Source: Nocardia aurea (lineage in GTDB: Bacteria > Actinomycetota > Actinomycetes > Mycobacteriales > Mycobacteriaceae). From it: a DNA stretch of 64,000 nucleotides. Shown in pieces: positions 24,391 to 33,268 of this stretch; within the stretch, counting starts at the first letter, position 1; every line of letters begins with the position of its first letter. The notes beneath the pieces were generated by a model, which was not told where the DNA came from, did no database searches, and was given only the letters and a program-made list of their open reading frames with translations. Location of the stretch: NCBI RefSeq assembly GCF_003123685.1, contig NZ_QCYJ01000130.1, forward strand, positions 372,001 to 436,000. Reading direction: 5' to 3'. The position numbers and the translations under genes are program-made.

Positions 24391-24887
24391 TCTTCGTTCT
24401 CCTGGCGTGGCGGAGTGTCGGTTGTCGTGCGCGGAACGTCGCTGTCCCACTCCCCCCCGGGCTCGTTCCCTCCGTTTTCGCGGCGAAACGACTCGTATAT
24501 CTCCAGCAGTACTTGCTTCTGCCGTTCGCTGACCGACGTATCGGCGAGCAGGGCATCCCGAACCGGGCTGTGCGGCCGCTGCTCCAAATAGCCGGCCTTG
24601 ACGTACAACACCTCCGAGGACACCCGCAACGCCTTGGCGATCTGCGCGAGCACTTCGGCGGAGGGATTGCGCAATCCGCGCTCGATCTGGCTGAGATACG
24701 GATTGCTCACCCCCGCCAATGCGGCGAGCTGACGCAGCGAGACTTGCGCGGCTTCTCGCTGTGACCTGATGAAACCACCGATATCGTGCGCCGCGCTGGC
24801 AACACGCCCCCCTCGTTCTCCGACTTCGTCCGAATATCCTTGGCGATTGTCGGTGTACTCGGCGGAAACCTCGGGCTGGTCAGCCAT
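24387..24887 (-). CDS. XRE-family transcriptional regulator (Rv0474-like)
   Basis: 166 residues. One helix-turn-helix at residues ~38-95 (AAQVSLRQLAALAGVSNPYL, SQIERGLRNPSAEVLAQIAK), then a helical C-terminal region. First gene of the operon with hbhA and DUF2516. A 31-bp inverted repeat around 24931-24961 in its upstream region is the obvious autoregulatory operator. ATG 24887 preferred; a GTG at 24890 is one codon upstream. Confidence 0.9.
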   Translation of the reverse strand: MADQPEVSAEYTDNRQGYSDEVGERGGRVASAAHDIGGFIRSQREAAQVSLRQLAALAGVSNPYLSQIERGLRNPSAEVLAQIAKALRVSSEVLYVKAGYLEQRPHSPVRDALLADTSVSERQKQVLLEIYESFRRENGGNEPGGEWDSDVPRTTTDTPPRQENEE

Positions 24888-24930
24888 CACTCACCTTCTG
24901 GCGGTTGTACGGGTTCAATACTAGGGCAGG

Positions 24931-24961
24931 GTGCTAGCTGTTGCAAGCAGCTTGCTAGCAC
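24931..24961. promoter_or_regulatory. Nested inverted repeat upstream of the XRE-hbhA operon
   Basis: Outer arms GTGCTAGC (24931-24938) and GCTAGCAC (24954-24961) enclose an inner pair GCAAG (24943-24947) and CTTGC (24951-24955). It is 44-74 bp upstream of the XRE start, a position suited to an autoregulatory operator. Confidence 0.6.
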
Positions 24962-25064
24962 TCTTTCAGCAAACATGTAGCGTTCTATGTCAGAGACCGA
25001 CATAAATGCCACTACGTGGGGAAACGATGACCGGTCGCTAAACCGGACACCATTGTCGAGTTAT

Positions 25065-26465
25065 TCAGCCGTGGAACAGCAACTCCGAAACCGAATAGAT
25101 CGCCAGTCCGGCGAGCGAACCGACCACCGTTCCGTTGATACGAATGAATTGCAGATCACGCCCGACCTGCAATTCGATCTTCTTACTCGCCTCCTCGGCA
25201 TCCCACTTGGCCACCGTATCGGTGACGAGAGTGGTGATCTCCGCAGCGTAGTTCCCCACGAGATACCGTGCGCCACGGTCGATCCAGTCGTCGACCTTGG
25301 TCCGCATCTCGTCGTCGTCGCGAAGCCGTTCACCGAGTTGACGCACGTTCTCGGCCACCTTGCGGCGCAGCGTACTGTTCGGATCGTCGGCCGACTCCAG
25401 AATCAGCCGCTTGGCCGCCCGCCATGTGGCCTCGGCCATACCGGTGATCTCCTCGCGGCCCATCACCTGGGCTTTGATCCGCTCGGCCTTCTTGATCATG
25501 GCGTCGTCGTATTGCAGATCGTGGGCGAATTCCTCCAGGAAACGGTTCGCCGCCAGCCGCACCTCGTGCTCCGGATTCGACCGCACCTTCCAGGTGAACT
25601 CCACGAGTTCGCGATAGATCTTTTCCGAAAGCAGGATATTCGCGAATTTCGGCGCCCATTGCGGCGCGTCGCGCAGCACGATCCGGTCGATCGTCTCCTG
25701 GCTGCCGAGCGCCCATTGGTGCGCCCGTTCGGCGAGCATATCCAGCAGCGCCAGCTGGCGATTGTCCGCTAGCAGTTCTGCTAGCACCCGGCCGATCGGC
25801 GGCCCCCACAGCGGCTCGGCGATCCGCTTGACGATGGTGTTGTCGATGATCTGCTCGACGTCCTCGTCGCGCAGCACCCCGACGACCGCGCGCAACAGCG
25901 TCGAACTCTCCTGCGCCACCCTGGCCGCGTGCCCCGGATCCGCCATCCAGCGGCCTACCCGTAGCGAGACCTGCGCCGAGGCGACCTTGGCCGACACCAC
26001 GTCGGGCGCCAGGAAGTTGGTCCCGACGAAACTGCCCAGACTCGCGCCGAGCTGATCCTTCTTCTTGCGGATGATCGCGGTATGCGGGATCGGTAGGCCG
26101 AGCGGATGCCGGAACAGCGCCGTCACCGCGAACCAGTCCGCGAGCGCGCCGACCATGCCCGCCTCCGAGGCCGCGCGTAGATAGCCGACCCAGTCGCCGC
26201 CCTGACCTCGCGATTCGAGCCAACGGCAGAACAGGTAGACCAGGCTCGCGAAAACCAACAGTCCGGTGGCCAGCGCCTTCATCCGGAACAGATCCCGCCG
26301 CTTGCTCTCCTCGTCGACAAAGAAACCGTTCGGGCCCGCGGGGGTGGGCGCGCCGAGCGACGCGGGCGCGGACCGGGCGCCCCCGCCGAGTTCGCGCCGG
26401 GACGTCGCCTGCTGCCCCGTCGCAGGCGCCGCTGTGTTGCCGGGAGCATTCTCCATGCTGTCCAT
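25065..26465 (-). CDS. DUF445 family membrane-associated protein
   Basis: 466 residues. A disordered Ala/Pro/Gly N-terminus (~50 aa) is followed by a hydrophobic segment (ALATGLLVFASLVYLFCRWL), DUF445 core motifs (GMVGALADWFAVTALFRHPL, LGLPIPHTAIIRKKKDQLGA), long amphipathic helices and a C-terminal hydrophobic stretch (VVGSLAGLAIYSVSELLF). This is the YjiN-like family of unknown function, probably anchored at both ends. It is the Rv0473-equivalent backbone gene, transcribed toward the XRE gene but separated from it by 177 bp containing the inverted repeat. Confidence 0.85.
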   Translation of the reverse strand: MDSMENAPGNTAAPATGQQATSRRELGGGARSAPASLGAPTPAGPNGFFVDEESKRRDLFRMKALATGLLVFASLVYLFCRWLESRGQGGDWVGYLRAASEAGMVGALADWFAVTALFRHPLGLPIPHTAIIRKKKDQLGASLGSFVGTNFLAPDVVSAKVASAQVSLRVGRWMADPGHAARVAQESSTLLRAVVGVLRDEDVEQIIDNTIVKRIAEPLWGPPIGRVLAELLADNRQLALLDMLAERAHQWALGSQETIDRIVLRDAPQWAPKFANILLSEKIYRELVEFTWKVRSNPEHEVRLAANRFLEEFAHDLQYDDAMIKKAERIKAQVMGREEITGMAEATWRAAKRLILESADDPNSTLRRKVAENVRQLGERLRDDDEMRTKVDDWIDRGARYLVGNYAAEITTLVTDTVAKWDAEEASKKIELQVGRDLQFIRINGTVVGSLAGLAIYSVSELLFHG

Positions 26466-26619
26466 TCTGCTGTGCCGCGAGGATATGCCCGGATCGCGCG
26501 CTCGTCGCCGGCCGCGCGAATGTGGTTCCTACCGCATCGGCGACCCAAACGCGACAGTGCGAGGTGGGCTGCACTTAAGCTGGAAGGACATCACCCGTCC
26601 ACTAACGAGGGAGCCCACG

Positions 26620-27423
26620 CTGTCCACCGAAGACCTTGCGGCACGAATCGGCCCGGAGGCGGTAGCGGAGCGTGACCAGCTGGAACCCCGCGAACACCGC
26701 GTCGCGAACACCGTCGACATCGACGAACGACCGGCGGCGGTCCGGGGCGGCCGAACCGACGGCCGCAAACGCCGGTGGCGTCAGCACAAGATCGATCGGC
26801 GCGAGGAACTCGTCGACGGCACCCTCGCCGCGATTCGCAAGCGCGGCTCGAACGCGGGCATGGACGAGATCGCCGCCGAGATCGGCGTCTCCAAAACCGT
26901 CCTGTACCGGTACTTCTCCGATAAGAACGACCTGATCCGCGCGACCATGCAGCGCTTCATCGAGCTCACGCTGATGCCGAGGGTGTACGAGGCGATCAGC
27001 CTGGACGCCGCCGAATACCAGCTGGTCCGCTCGGCCATGGCGGCCTACGTCGGCACGGTCGACGAGGACCCCGAGGTCTACCGCTTCATCATGGGCAACG
27101 GGTCGGGGCAGTCCTCGCTGGCCGAGTTCGAGAAGCTGTTCGCCGAGGTCGTCTCCACTGTGATCGTCGACAAGGGCCGCGAACGCGGTGCGAAGACCGA
27201 GGGCGCGATGCTCTGGTCCTACGTGCTGGTGGGCGGCATCCAGCTGGCCACCCACTGGTGGACCACGGACAAGACGATGTCGCGCGAGGAAGTCATCGAC
27301 TACCTGACCATGATGGCCTGGAGCGCCATCGAGGGCATGATGCGCGCGGGCGGCTCCCGGGAGATCTTCAACGCCCAGACCCACGTGCTGCCCGATCTGA
27401 ACGCCGACGGAACCCTCGCCTGA
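26620..27423 (+). CDS. TetR-family transcriptional regulator (possible CTG start)
   Basis: 267 residues if read from CTG 26620 (STEDLAARIGPEA...). An HTH of TetR type (MDEIAAEIGVSKTVLYRYFS) sits unusually far in, near residue 95, because a charged N-terminal extension precedes it; the ligand-binding domain follows (PEVYRFIMGNGSG, MLWSYVLVGGIQLATHWW). No ATG or TTG fits; GTG 26557 is in frame but has no RBS, whereas GAGGGAG at 26607-26613 lies 6 bp before CTG 26620. Divergent from the DUF445 gene, as in M. tuberculosis Rv0473/Rv0472c. Regulated target unknown. Confidence 0.82.
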   Translation: MSTEDLAARIGPEAVAERDQLEPREHRVANTVDIDERPAAVRGGRTDGRKRRWRQHKIDRREELVDGTLAAIRKRGSNAGMDEIAAEIGVSKTVLYRYFSDKNDLIRATMQRFIELTLMPRVYEAISLDAAEYQLVRSAMAAYVGTVDEDPEVYRFIMGNGSGQSSLAEFEKLFAEVVSTVIVDKGRERGAKTEGAMLWSYVLVGGIQLATHWWTTDKTMSREEVIDYLTMMAWSAIEGMMRAGGSREIFNAQTHVLPDLNADGTLA

Positions 27424-27608
27424 CCGTTCCGTTCTCGTCGTCGCGCGCGCCGTCGTCGCGCGAATGTGACGGCCGACTCGACGCCCCGGTGGCGTTGTTA
27501 GTCTGAAACCGTGCGGTGCCGCCCGGCGGGTGGCTACCGCCCGCAACGTGGTCTGGCACGCACGCGCCGGACCCGTGGCACCGACGCGGCACCAATGGAG
27601 GTACCCCG

Positions 27609-29012
27609 ATGGCGAAGCAGGTTCCGACGTCTCGGCTTGCTCGTGGCACCAAGCTGGGCGTCGTCGCCGCCGGTTCGGTGCTCCGGACCCAACGGACCAG
27701 GCTGACCATGCGCGGCAGGTCGGAGGCGGTGCGCGCGCGGATGGCGGAGGAGTCCATGCTCCGCACCACCGAACAGGTGGTCATGGTGCTCGGCACCATG
27801 AAGGGCGTCGCCATGAAACTGGGGCAGATGATGTCTGTGCTCGATCTGGATCTGGTGCCCGAATCCCATCGCGAACGTTTCCAGAAGCGACTGGCCGTGC
27901 TGCGCAATGCCGCGCCGACGGTGTCGTTCGAATCCATGCGCCGGGTGATCGAGGAGGATTTCGACAAACCCCTCGACGAGATCTTCGCCGAATTCGAACC
28001 CGAGCCGATCGCCGCCGCCTCGATCGGTCAGGTCTACCGGGCCCGGCTGCACGACGGCCGGGTCGTCGCGGTGAAGGTCCAATATCCCGGCATCGACGCG
28101 GCGGTACGCGCGGATCTGAAGAACCTCAACATGTTTCGCAAAGTCCTCCAGTCGGCGATGCCCTGGGTGACACCGGCCGTACTGGACGAACTGCGGCTGA
28201 ACATGGAGAGCGAACTCGATTACCACGCCGAGGCCGCCACCCAGTCGCAGATCGCCGAACTCTACGCGGGCCATCCGTTCATCGCGGTGCCGCGCTCGCT
28301 GCCCGAACTGTCGACCACCAGGGTGCTGGTGAGCGAGTACCTGCCGGGCAAGGGTTTCGAGGAGATCCGGCAGTTGCCACGGGCCGAACGCGATCGGGTC
28401 GGCGAGATCATCTACCGGTTCTATGTCGGGTCGCTGTTCACCTTTCACGAGTTCTGCGGCGATCCGCATCCGGGCAATGTGCTGCTGGCTGAGGACGGCA
28501 GGGTCGGCTTCCTGGATTTCGGCCTGTTCAACCGGATGGACGCCGAGCACGTGCGTTTCGAGAAGATCTGCCTGCGCGCGGCGGCGGAGGATCGCGCGGA
28601 AGACCTGCGGGAGTTGATGATCCAGCGCGGTGTCATCGACTCACCCGAGGAGATCGGCGCGGAGGAATGTCTCGAATACGTGCTGTCCGCCTCGGAATGG
28701 TGTCTGATCGACGAGGAACTGACCATCACCCCCGAACTGGCCAGCGGCGCGTTCCTGCTCGCGGTCGATCCGAGGGCGAGTGAATTCGCGGGGATGAAGC
28801 AGCAGAATCTGCCGCCCGAGCACCTGTTCTCGCGACGGGCCGATTTCCTCACCTTCGGCATGCTCGGCCAGCTCGACGTCACCGCGAACTGGCACCGCAT
28901 CGCGCGCGAATGGATCTACGACGAACCGCCGGTGACCGAACTCGGCACCACCCATCACCGATGGCTCGCCGGTCAACGGGACGGCACGCGCGGCGTTCCC
29001 ATCGAATCCTGA
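27609..29012 (+). CDS. ABC1/UbiB-family atypical protein kinase
   Basis: 467 residues. ABC1 signature elements: KGVAMKLGQMMSVLD (KxGQ motif), AAASIGQVYRARL (Ala-rich loop), VAVKVQYPGI (ATP-contact Lys), DPHPGNVLL and VGFLDFGLF (metal-binding Asp). Such proteins are ATPases/kinases linked to quinone and lipid homeostasis, membrane-associated in many bacteria. ATG 27609 begins just before the basic N-terminal helix. Followed after 37 bp by a saccharopine-dehydrogenase-like gene on the same strand. Confidence 0.9.
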   Translation: MAKQVPTSRLARGTKLGVVAAGSVLRTQRTRLTMRGRSEAVRARMAEESMLRTTEQVVMVLGTMKGVAMKLGQMMSVLDLDLVPESHRERFQKRLAVLRNAAPTVSFESMRRVIEEDFDKPLDEIFAEFEPEPIAAASIGQVYRARLHDGRVVAVKVQYPGIDAAVRADLKNLNMFRKVLQSAMPWVTPAVLDELRLNMESELDYHAEAATQSQIAELYAGHPFIAVPRSLPELSTTRVLVSEYLPGKGFEEIRQLPRAERDRVGEIIYRFYVGSLFTFHEFCGDPHPGNVLLAEDGRVGFLDFGLFNRMDAEHVRFEKICLRAAAEDRAEDLRELMIQRGVIDSPEEIGAEECLEYVLSASEWCLIDEELTITPELASGAFLLAVDPRASEFAGMKQQNLPPEHLFSRRADFLTFGMLGQLDVTANWHRIAREWIYDEPPVTELGTTHHRWLAGQRDGTRGVPIES

Positions 29013-29049
29013 ACGCGGCGAGCTCAATTCGACGAACGGAAGATATCTG

Positions 29050-30300
29050 ATGGCAAACGATCGAGAATTCGACCTCATCCTGTTCGGCGCGACCGGATTC
29101 GTCGGCAAACTCACCGCGCGGTACCTGCTCGGAGCCGCGCCCGTCGACGCCCGTATCGCCCTGGCCGGGCGTTCGCTCGACAAACTGACCTCGGTCCGTG
29201 CCGAACTCGGCCCCGACGCCGCGAATTGGGCACTGGTGGTGGCGGATTCGACCGATCAGGGCGCGCTGAACGAATTGGCGGCACGGACGAAGGTCGTCGT
29301 CACCACGGTCGGGCCGTACCTGCGCTACGGACTGCCCCTCGTCGCCGCGTGCGCCGAGGCGGGCACCCATTACGCCGACCTCACCGGTGAGCCGCTGTTC
29401 ATCCGCGAAGCCATCGACGGCTACCACGACCGCGCGGTGGAAACCGGTGCGAAGATCGTGAATTCCTGCGGTTTCGACTCGGTTCCGTCCGATCTGAGCG
29501 TCTACCAGCTGTACCGTCGCTCGGTCGAGGACAACACCGGCGAACTCACCGACACCACACTGATCGCCGCGTTCAAGGGCGGGGTCAGCGGCGGCACGAT
29601 CGATTCCGGGCGCGCCATGATGGAGGCGGTCGCCGCCGATTCGTCCAAGGGCAAGGTGCTCGCACACCCGTATTCGCTGAGCCCGGACAAGTCGATGGAT
29701 CCCGATGTCGGCCGCCAATCCGATCAGGCGTGGCAGCGGGCGAGCGATATCGACCCGAGCCTGAACGGCTGGGTGAGCACCTTCGTGATGGCCTCGCACA
29801 ACACCAAGATCGTGCGCCGGACCAACGGCCTGCTCGGCTGGGTCTACGGCAAGAACTTCCGCTACCGCGAGGTCATGAACGCGGGCAGATCCGCCGCCGC
29901 GCCGCTGGTCGCCGCCGGGATCGCGGGCGGTGTGGTGGCCGCGATGGCCACGGGCGCGCTGTTGTCACGCGTCTCGGCCGGACGCAAACTGCTCGACCGG
30001 GTGCTGCCCAAGCCGGGCACCGGCCCGAGCGAGGAGGCCAGGGCGAGCGGGTGGTTCACCATGAAGACCTACGCGAGTACGACATCCGGCGCGAAATATG
30101 TCGCGACCTTCGCCGCCCAGGGTGATCCCGGCTACCAGGCGACGGCGGTACTGCTCGGCGAGAGCGGGCTCTCGCTGGCCTTCGATACCGCCGAACAGCC
30201 CGAACTCGCGGGCATCCTCACCCCGGCCTCGGCCATGGGCGACGCGCTCACCAGCCGCCTGCGCGCGGCGGGCATGACCATCGGCGTCGAACGAGGCTGA
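29050..30300 (+). CDS. Saccharopine dehydrogenase-like NADP-binding protein (mycobacterial trans-ER/Rv2449c type)
   Basis: 416 residues. The Rossmann start FDLILFGATGFVGKLTARYL and IALAGRSLDKL identify the family. YADLTGEPLFIREAIDGYHD and VNSCGFDSVPSDLSVYQL are typical of the actinobacterial group that contains the trans-acting enoyl reductase of phthiocerol biosynthesis. A hydrophobic segment around residues 278-304 suggests membrane association. Probable lipid-metabolism oxidoreductase; not a true lysine-pathway enzyme. Followed 8 bp later by a methyltransferase gene. Confidence 0.85.
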   Translation: MANDREFDLILFGATGFVGKLTARYLLGAAPVDARIALAGRSLDKLTSVRAELGPDAANWALVVADSTDQGALNELAARTKVVVTTVGPYLRYGLPLVAACAEAGTHYADLTGEPLFIREAIDGYHDRAVETGAKIVNSCGFDSVPSDLSVYQLYRRSVEDNTGELTDTTLIAAFKGGVSGGTIDSGRAMMEAVAADSSKGKVLAHPYSLSPDKSMDPDVGRQSDQAWQRASDIDPSLNGWVSTFVMASHNTKIVRRTNGLLGWVYGKNFRYREVMNAGRSAAAPLVAAGIAGGVVAAMATGALLSRVSAGRKLLDRVLPKPGTGPSEEARASGWFTMKTYASTTSGAKYVATFAAQGDPGYQATAVLLGESGLSLAFDTAEQPELAGILTPASAMGDALTSRLRAAGMTIGVERG

Positions 30301-30308
30301 GGTCACCC

Positions 30309-30941
30309 GTGAATCTGGCTCGACGCACCATGAACGCCCCCGCACTCGCCGCGGTGTACGAACGGGCCTGGCGTCCGACACTGTTCTACCTGGCCAGCGG
30401 ACGCACCACCTCGGCCGACCGCCGCGACGCGGTCACCGCCCTACGGCTCGGCGGTGAGCAGAAGGTACTCGACATCGCCTGCGGGCCGGGCAATTTCACG
30501 CGATACCTGAGTGACCGGCTCACCGGGTCCGGCCGCGTGGTCGGGGTAGACTATTCCGAGCCCATGCTGGCCCGCGCGGTGGTCGACAACGCGGGCCCGC
30601 GCGTGGGCTATGTACGGGGTGACGCGAGGCGGCTGCCCTTCGCCGACGGAACCTTCGACGCCGTCTGCTGTTTCGGCGCGCTCTACCTGATTCCCGATCC
30701 GCTCGCCGCCACCAGGGAGATGGTGCGCGTGCTCGCGCCGGGCGGGCGGATCGCGATCACCACCAGTCATCGTGGCGACACCCCGTTCGGTCACGCCAGC
30801 CGTATCGTCGGCGGCTGGAGTGGCCTGCGGGTCTTCGACAACGACACCTTCCCCGCGCTGTTCACCGAATTGGAGCTCGTCGACATCGACCAGCGGGTGC
30901 ACCGCGTCCTGCAATACGTCAGCGCCGCCAGGCCCGCGTGA
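30309..30941 (+). CDS. Class I SAM-dependent methyltransferase
   Basis: 210 residues from GTG 30309. Motif I LDIACGPGNFTRYLSDRL, motif II VVGVDYSEPMLARAV, then GDARRLPFADGTFDAVCCFG and EMVRVLAPGGRIAITT give a complete Methyltransf_11 domain. The 8-bp spacing to the preceding oxidoreductase gene suggests one transcript, perhaps with a shared lipid substrate. Convergent with the PPK2 gene. Confidence 0.88.
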   Translation: MNLARRTMNAPALAAVYERAWRPTLFYLASGRTTSADRRDAVTALRLGGEQKVLDIACGPGNFTRYLSDRLTGSGRVVGVDYSEPMLARAVVDNAGPRVGYVRGDARRLPFADGTFDAVCCFGALYLIPDPLAATREMVRVLAPGGRIAITTSHRGDTPFGHASRIVGGWSGLRVFDNDTFPALFTELELVDIDQRVHRVLQYVSAARPA

Positions 30942-30947
30942 GCGAAC

Positions 30948-31799
30948 TCAGACCTCGGCCAGCCTGCGCTTCTGCTCCTCGATATCGAATGTCGCCGCGG
31001 GCCAGTCCAGTTCGAGTGTCTCCAGGGCGGCGATGAGCAATTCGGTGACCGCCAGTCGCGCGAACCATTTGCGGTCGGCCGGAATCACGTGCCACGGCGC
31101 GTATTCGGTGGAGGTGCGATCCAGCATGACCTGGTAGGCCTGCTGGTAGGCGGGCCAGAACGCGCGTTCGTCGATATCGGAGGGATTGAATTTCCAGTAC
31201 TTGTCCGGCCGTTCCAGACGTTCGCTGAGCCGTTTCTTCTGTTCGTCGAGCGAGACGAACATCGCGACCTTCACCAGGGTCGTGCCCTCGTCGACCAGTT
31301 CCTTCTCGAAGGCGTTGATCTCGTCGTAGCGCGGTTGCCACACCTCGGGGGGAACGAGATCGTGCACCCGCACCACCAGGACGTCCTCGTAGTGGGAGCG
31401 ATCGAAGACGCCGAGCTGGCCGCCGCCGGGCAATTCCTTGCGGATACGCCACAGGAAGTGGTGGTGCTTCTCCTTCTCGGTCGGCACGCCGAAGGCCGCG
31501 TGGTCGACGCCCTGCGGGTCGACCGAGCCGATCACATGCCGGACGATGCCGCCCTTGCCCGCGGTGTCCATACCCTGCAACACCAGCAGCACGCTGCGTT
31601 TGTCACCGGATCGCCCGTTGGCGTAGAGCTTTTCCTGGAGCCCCGAGAGCACCGTGGCGCGTTCGGCCAGGCAGGCGAGGCCCTCGGCCTTGGCTCCGTC
31701 GAATCCGGGGGTGCCCGAGGTGTCGAGATCGGCGATCCGCAGACCGTCGGATCTCAGAGCATCGACCGCCGGGAGGGACCAGTGCTTCGCCATACCCAT
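30948..31799 (-). CDS. Polyphosphate kinase 2 family protein (PPK2)
   Basis: 283 residues. Transfers phosphate between polyphosphate and nucleotides. The Walker A motif is VLQGMDTAGKGG, the Walker B/DRxxYE region is VFDRSHYEDVLVVRV, and the lid has KKRLSERLERPDKYWKFNPS. WHVIPADRKWFARL is the usual C-terminal motif. The single-domain length fits class I-III PPK2; the direction (ADP or AMP phosphorylation) cannot be read off. ATG 31799 or 31793 are both possible. Confidence 0.92.
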   Translation of the reverse strand: MGMAKHWSLPAVDALRSDGLRIADLDTSGTPGFDGAKAEGLACLAERATVLSGLQEKLYANGRSGDKRSVLLVLQGMDTAGKGGIVRHVIGSVDPQGVDHAAFGVPTEKEKHHHFLWRIRKELPGGGQLGVFDRSHYEDVLVVRVHDLVPPEVWQPRYDEINAFEKELVDEGTTLVKVAMFVSLDEQKKRLSERLERPDKYWKFNPSDIDERAFWPAYQQAYQVMLDRTSTEYAPWHVIPADRKWFARLAVTELLIAALETLELDWPAATFDIEEQKRRLAEV

Positions 31800-31813
31800 G
31801 CCTACCACGGTTT

Positions 31814-32539
31814 TCAGCGGATCTGGGCGAGGCGGAGCAACTGGGCCGCGAATTCGTCGTCGGAGATCGGGGTGAGGATCAGGTCGTGCGAGGTGGTGAG
31901 CAGGTAGCGCCCGTCGCCGGTGAAATCCAGCCAGGTCCGATGTCTGGTCGGCGGGGACATCGGGTTGTCCGGTTCCACCGTGACGGTGATGAAACCGCGG
32001 CAGTCGACCGGTTTGCGCAGTGTATTCCGGAAGCGGGTCGCACCGCGCTGCCCGTTGGCCGAGGCCGCGTCGGTATCCGGAGTCAACACCTGGGTGTGGG
32101 GTTCCCGCATGGCGCCCAGCGTGCCCGGCCTACCGGGCCCGATGATCTGCACCAGCCGTTGCCCCACGCCGCGGGCGTGACACATCTGCACGACCACCCG
32201 GTCGGCGGTGGCGACGAGAATGCCCGCGTGATGGTGCACCACGGCCGCGAACGCGAGGATCCGATCCTCTTTCGCGCCGGGGGGCGTCCCTTCCGGCTTG
32301 GCCCGCTCGCCGGAGATCGTGATGGTGGTGGCGTCGCCCCGGGCACAGAGCATGAGCGCGGCGGACAGGTCGGGATCGGCCTGTTTGGCGAAACGCTGCG
32401 GCAGACGCAGTGCCGCGTACTCGGTTTCGGTGCGCGCGGTCGCGGCGGGCGCCATATTGATCGGATACGGACGTCGGTCCAGGCTCGTCTCGCTCTCCCA
32501 GACATGCGTGAACTCGTCGGGGGTGAAAACCCATCTCAC
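31814..32539 (-). CDS. ESX secretion-associated protein EspG family
   Basis: 241 residues. Start MRWVFTPDEFTHVWESE plus the two-fold alpha/beta architecture (RTETEYAALRLPQRFAKQ; ...HHHAGILVATADRVVVQM...) matches the EspG family, cytosolic chaperones for PE/PPE-type substrates of type VII secretion. No ESX structural or PE/PPE gene is in the window. It lies 100 bp downstream of a small helical protein gene that may be a partner. Confidence 0.8.
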   Translation of the reverse strand: MRWVFTPDEFTHVWESETSLDRRPYPINMAPAATARTETEYAALRLPQRFAKQADPDLSAALMLCARGDATTITISGERAKPEGTPPGAKEDRILAFAAVVHHHAGILVATADRVVVQMCHARGVGQRLVQIIGPGRPGTLGAMREPHTQVLTPDTDAASANGQRGATRFRNTLRKPVDCRGFITVTVEPDNPMSPPTRHRTWLDFTGDGRYLLTTSHDLILTPISDDEFAAQLLRLAQIR

Positions 32540-32641
32540 CGTGCGTCGCTCCCGCCGGTCGAGGCGGTCGGGCGGACGAGGGTGTCGTCGGTGACGTCCG
32601 GGAAATCCATCGTCGTCACCGCCGGGAATCGCCGGGGACGC

Positions 32642-33031
32642 TCATCGAGGCTCCAGATAGTCCGCGATCAGTCGCAGCGCCGCGTGATTGGCCGCCTCGG
32701 CGTCCGAAAGCCGCTGGCCCGCGGCCAGATACGCCGCTTTGAACAGCAGCGCCGTCTCCTGGAATGCCGTCAGGGTGTCGAGATACTGCTGCCCCTTCGC
32801 GGTGAAACCCTCCGCGAGCCCCTGCCCGGACGGCAGTTCGGGGAAACCGGACACGTCGGTGACGAGATATCCGGCGGCGACGGCCTTTTGCAGATCCTCG
32901 ACCAGCCGGTCACAGGCCGCGGCGAGTTTCCGCGCGACGTCCTCGGCGAGTTCGAATCGCGTATCGCCCGTCCCGGTGGCCGCCGCGTACAGACCGCGAG
33001 CCATCCCCTGCCCGGTATCGGGTACCGCCAT
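32642..33031 (-). CDS. Hypothetical small helical protein upstream of espG
   Basis: 129 residues from ATG 33031 (GAGGGG 9 bp upstream; ATG 33040 is closer to it). Almost entirely helical by composition: FELAEDVARKLAAACDRLVE, GQQYLDTLTAFQETALLFKA, SDAEAANHAALRLIADYLEP. It is WXG100/PE-like in length and helical content but has no WXG motif, so the family is not recognised. Same strand as the EspG gene, suggesting a functional pair. Confidence 0.65.
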   Translation of the reverse strand: MAVPDTGQGMARGLYAAATGTGDTRFELAEDVARKLAAACDRLVEDLQKAVAAGYLVTDVSGFPELPSGQGLAEGFTAKGQQYLDTLTAFQETALLFKAAYLAAGQRLSDAEAANHAALRLIADYLEPR

Positions 33032-33268
33032 CTGGGACATCCCCTCTGCTCGGTCCGCCCGCCGCCATACTGGACGGCACTCTACCGGTAAGTAATGTCG
33101 ATTCGGTCCTGCTTCACCTCCGCACATCGCTGTGATGTGGCGCACGATTGGATTCGCAAACTCGCGCAAAGAGGTTCGAATCCCGCCGAACGGCGCGCGT
33201 TTCCGGATGCGGGCCGATTGCTACACTGGCCAGTGGTCTATGGCGGTCGCGCGAACGGAAGGCCCTCG

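Noticed and set aside
33173..33184. GGTTCGAATCCC, resembling a tRNA T-loop
   Set aside because: Flanking bases do not form a T-stem (only two pairs) and no acceptor, anticodon stem or CCA can be drawn. Chance match or remnant at most.
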